Source: an uncultured Lachnospira sp. (GTDB lineage: Bacteria; Bacillota; Clostridia; Lachnospirales; Lachnospiraceae). Taken from it: 64,000 nt of DNA. The position numbers and the translations under genes are program-made. Where the stretch lies: NCBI GenBank assembly GCA_910585095.1, contig CAJUBU010000013.1, positions 1 through 64,000 of the forward strand. Reading direction: 5' to 3'. The notes below the pieces were generated by a model. The model was not told where the DNA came from. It saw only the letters and a list, made by a program, of their open reading frames with translations, and searched no databases. Positions within the stretch are counted from its first letter, which is position 1, and the number at the start of each line of letters is the position of its first letter. Shown piece by piece: positions 61,228 to 64,000 of this stretch.

Positions 61228-62667
61228 ATGGCAGGAGATAAAAAGTTAGTTGAAGCAATTACTTCAATGAGTGATGATTTTGCACAGTGGTATACAGATG
61301 TTGTCAAAAAGGCAGAACTTATGGGCTATTCAAGTGTAAAAGGATGTATGATATTTAAGCCGGCAGGATATGCTCTGTGGGAGAATATACAAAAAGAATT
61401 GGATAGAAGATTTAAAGAAACAGGTGTAGAAAATGTTTATATGCCTATGTTTATTCCAGAAGGTCTCCTTGAAAAAGAAAAAGACCATGTGGAGGGATTT
61501 GCGCCAGAGGTTGCATGGGTGACACAGGGCGGATTAAATAAGCTTCAGGAAAAAATGTGTGTAAGACCTACTTCTGAGACACTATTTTGTGATTTTTATA
61601 AAGATGAAATTCAGTCATACAGAGATTTGCCAAAGGTATATAATCAATGGTGTTCTGTTGTAAGATGGGAGAAAGAGACTAGACCATTCTTGCGCTCACG
61701 CGAATTTTTATGGCAGGAAGGACATACAGCGCACGCAACAGCAAAGGAAGCAGAAGAACGCACACAGCAGATGTTAAATGTATATGCAGATTTTTGTGAG
61801 GAAGTCCTTGCAATACCAGTTGTGAAAGGGCGTAAGACCGATAAGGAAAAGTTTGCTGGGGCAAAGGCTACATACACGATTGAGGCACTTATGCACGATG
61901 GCAAGGCATTGCAGTCTGGCACAAGTCATGATTTTGGAGATGGTTTTGCAAAAGCATTTGGTATACAATATACAGATACAGACAATACATTGAAATACGT
62001 TCATCAGACTTCATGGGGATTATCTACACGCATTATTGGCGCTATTATTATGGCACATGGAGATGACAGCGGTCTTGTGCTTCCTCCAAGAATTGCACCT
62101 ATACAAGTTGCAGTAATACCAATTATGCAAAAAAAGGAGGGCGTTTTAGAAAAGGCGTTTGCGGTAAAAGAACAGCTCTTAAAAGCAGGATTGCGAACAA
62201 AGATTGATGATAGTGACAAAAATCCAGGCTGGAAGTTTGCAGAGCAGGAGATGAGAGGGATACCAGTACGAGTTGAGATGGGTCCTAGAGATATAGAGGC
62301 GGGACAAGCTATCGTTGTACGGAGAGATACAAGAGAAAAAATTACAGTTGCAATAGAGGAATTAGCAGGCAAGATTAAGGATATTCTTGATGTTATGCAA
62401 AAGGATATGTTTGAGAGAGCAAAGGCACATCGAGATGAACATACTTACGTTGCGACAAATTATGAGGAATTTAAAGATTCTGTTGAAAATAAGGCTGGAT
62501 TTATAAAGGCAATGTGGTGTGGCAGCAGAGAATGTGAAGATAAGATTAAGGAGGATACGACAGCTACTTCAAGGTGTATGCCATTTGAACAAGAAAGGCT
62601 GTCTGATGTGTGTGTTTGCTGTGGTAAACCAGCAAAGAGCATGGTATACTGGGGCAAGGCATACTAA
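61228..62667 (+). CDS. proS: Prolyl-tRNA synthetase, archaeal/eukaryote-like type
   Basis: The ATG at 61228 follows GAGGA; an ATG at 61216 lies in it. The 479-residue class II synthetase has motif 2 (VYNQWCSVVRWEKETRPFLRSREFLWQEGHTAHA), TSETL, SGTSHDFGDGFAKAF and motif 3 (RIIGAIIMAHGDDSGLVLPPRIAP). There is no editing INS domain. The C-terminal zinc-type domain has CGSRECEDK and CVCCGKPAK, ending in Tyr. This is the short archaeal-like ProRS form common in Clostridia. It is closely followed by cca. Confidence 0.96.
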   Translation: MAGDKKLVEAITSMSDDFAQWYTDVVKKAELMGYSSVKGCMIFKPAGYALWENIQKELDRRFKETGVENVYMPMFIPEGLLEKEKDHVEGFAPEVAWVTQGGLNKLQEKMCVRPTSETLFCDFYKDEIQSYRDLPKVYNQWCSVVRWEKETRPFLRSREFLWQEGHTAHATAKEAEERTQQMLNVYADFCEEVLAIPVVKGRKTDKEKFAGAKATYTIEALMHDGKALQSGTSHDFGDGFAKAFGIQYTDTDNTLKYVHQTSWGLSTRIIGAIIMAHGDDSGLVLPPRIAPIQVAVIPIMQKKEGVLEKAFAVKEQLLKAGLRTKIDDSDKNPGWKFAEQEMRGIPVRVEMGPRDIEAGQAIVVRRDTREKITVAIEELAGKIKDILDVMQKDMFERAKAHRDEHTYVATNYEEFKDSVENKAGFIKAMWCGSRECEDKIKEDTTATSRCMPFEQERLSDVCVCCGKPAKSMVYWGKAY

Positions 62668-62679
62668 ATAAATAATAAT

Positions 62680-63918
62680 ATGTATATAGAATTGCCAGAA
62701 AATGTTAAGAGCATTATAGAAGTGCTTTATTCAAATGGTTATGAAGCTTATGCAGTCGGAGGCTGTGTAAGAGACAGTGTACTTGGAAAAAAACCAAAAG
62801 ATTGGGATATAACAACCTCAGCCCTTCCGCAAGAAGTGAAGTCATTGTTTAAAAAAACAATTGATACAGGCATCAAACATGGAACAGTAACTGTTATGAT
62901 AAAAGGCGAGGGGTATGAGGTTACGACATATCGTATTGATGGAGATTACAAAGATGGGAGGCACCCTGAAAATGTAAAATTTTCTTTAAAATTGACAGAA
63001 GATTTGCAGAGAAGAGATTTTACGATTAATGCGATGGCATATAATAGTAAAGTTGGGTTAGTTGACCAATTTGAGGGAATGAAGGATTTGCAGGAAGGCA
63101 TTATTCGATGTGTAGGCAACCCAAGTGAACGATTTGGCGAAGATGCGTTGAGAATGATGCGTGCAGTACGATTTTGTGCGCAATTAGGCTTTCGTATGGA
63201 TGATAATACATATAAAGCTATTGTTCAATTGGCGCCTAATATTATGAAAGTTAGTGTAGAACGTATACAAGTTGAGTTGGTAAAGACGCTTTTATCCGAA
63301 AATCCAGATTATGTCCAAAAGTTTCAAGAGGCTGGACTGTTTTCAGGCATACTTCCAAAGATTGATAAAATATTATCAGGCAAATATAAAAAAAGTACCC
63401 TTACCATGTTAAGGTTTTCAGAATGTACAACAATACTTCGCTATGCAGCACTTTTTCATTCAATTGGCTATGAAGATATACAAGAGATTTTAAAATCGTT
63501 GAAGCTAGATAATTATACGATTGATACTGTGTCAAAATTAATTAAATATTCTAAAAATACAATTGAAGAAAATGAGCCTGCTGTCAGAGAAGCATTGTGC
63601 AAATATGGAAAAGACATGTTAAACCTGTTGTTAAAACATGAAAAGGCTGTTATTGCAACAAAGGAAGCTGTTACAGGAATTATGTTGCCCGCTAGAAAAA
63701 AACATTTGGCAGTTATGGAAAATATGGTGAATCATATCATAGAACGAGGTGATTGTTTTACATTGAAAGACCTTGATATTACAGGCGATGATTTGATAGA
63801 ATATGGTTTGAAAGGTAAAGAAATTGGAAGGGTGTTAGGACTTCTTCTTAATATTGTCATTGAAAATCAAAAATTAAATGATAAACAAACGTTGATAGCA
63901 TTAATAGAACATTTGTAA
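62680..63918 (+). CDS. cca: CCA tRNA nucleotidyltransferase
   Basis: A 412-residue class II nucleotidyltransferase. It shows VGGCVRDSVLGKKPKDWDITTSA with the metal pair D-x-D, then RIDGDYKDGRHPENVKF, EDLQRRDFTINAMAYN, and the neck motif RFGEDALRMMRAVRFCAQLGF. A degraded HD-like C-terminal region follows. It adds or repairs the CCA end of tRNA. The start is 12 bp after proS with no clear ribosome-binding site, so translation is probably coupled. A strong terminator follows. Confidence 0.94.
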   Translation: MYIELPENVKSIIEVLYSNGYEAYAVGGCVRDSVLGKKPKDWDITTSALPQEVKSLFKKTIDTGIKHGTVTVMIKGEGYEVTTYRIDGDYKDGRHPENVKFSLKLTEDLQRRDFTINAMAYNSKVGLVDQFEGMKDLQEGIIRCVGNPSERFGEDALRMMRAVRFCAQLGFRMDDNTYKAIVQLAPNIMKVSVERIQVELVKTLLSENPDYVQKFQEAGLFSGILPKIDKILSGKYKKSTLTMLRFSECTTILRYAALFHSIGYEDIQEILKSLKLDNYTIDTVSKLIKYSKNTIEENEPAVREALCKYGKDMLNLLLKHEKAVIATKEAVTGIMLPARKKHLAVMENMVNHIIERGDCFTLKDLDITGDDLIEYGLKGKEIGRVLGLLLNIVIENQKLNDKQTLIALIEHL

Positions 63919-63920
63919 AA

Positions 63921-63960
63921 AATAACTCTTAGTTGGAAAACAACTAAGAGTTATTTTTAT
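63921..63960 (+). terminator. Terminator of proS-cca
   Basis: AATAACTCTTAGTTG (63921-63935) and CAACTAAGAGTTATT (63941-63955), perfect 15-bp arms with a T-rich tail. Confidence 0.92.
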
Positions 63961-64000
63961 GTTTGGGATGACATATGATAGAAAGGGCATTACCGTAAGT

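Overview
The window looks like a chromosomal segment of a low-GC, anaerobic, spore-forming Clostridia, most likely a gut Lachnospiraceae relative. The evidence is an AT-rich sequence with strong Shine-Dalgarno sites and consensus sigma-A promoters, sporulation genes (spoIID, spoIIQ, a YtvI-like protein), a PPi-type phosphofructokinase, a reverse rubrerythrin next to PerR, a bile-salt-hydrolase-type Ntn hydrolase and a dockerin-bearing secreted protein. The species assignment is inference.

Layout. 0.2-5.2 kb: operator-controlled MMPL exporter and a coupled lipoprotein with Leu-x-x-Gly repeats. 5.4-10.4 kb: choloylglycine-hydrolase family enzyme, KDG kinase, MATE exporter, Rpn nuclease. 10.5-18.7 kb: T-box-type leader and ileS (type 2), glycogen phosphorylase, alanine/glycine:cation symporter. 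18.8-22.4 kb: spoIID-spoIIQ and a GH13 amylase. 22.5-25.7 kb: PIN toxin-antitoxin, hemolysin III protein, HAD phosphatase, DUF3783. 25.9-30.3 kb: sugar-acid module (IlvD/Edd dehydratase, GntP permease, FadR-type regulator) with four operator-like sites. 30.6-34.3 kb: CAP-dockerin protein, and a TetR regulator divergent from a small membrane ORF and a membrane-anchored esterase. 34.5-39 kb: IS200-type relic, DUF4303 protein, GNAT, rubrerythrin/PerR with PerR boxes, murG, TSCPD protein. 39.6-44 kb: mtnN, pgi, dtd and its partner, PPi-phosphofructokinase. 44.2-47.9 kb: ABC exporter with an operator promoter. 48-51.2 kb: HD protein, flavin reductase, OLD-family nuclease. 51.3-57.9 kb: M23/LysM/G5 cell-wall hydrolase behind WalR-like sites, murA, histidine kinase/response regulator, second PIN toxin-antitoxin. 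58-63.9 kb: Asn/Gly/Tyr-repeat dispanin-like protein, RluA-type pseudouridine synthase, YtvI-like transporter, proS, cca.

The most interesting signal is not a gene. A 5'-leader element with the order A-B-A'-B' (an H-type pseudoknot) recurs immediately before the ribosome-binding sites of four unrelated genes: MMPL exporter, amylase, HAD phosphatase and CAP-dockerin protein. Stem B is conserved by compensatory changes in all four copies, and its 3' strand abuts the Shine-Dalgarno sequence. This is a candidate cis-acting translational regulator. Two or three families of short dispersed intergenic repeats are also present, together with several inverted-repeat operators of TetR, FadR, PerR and toxin-antitoxin type.
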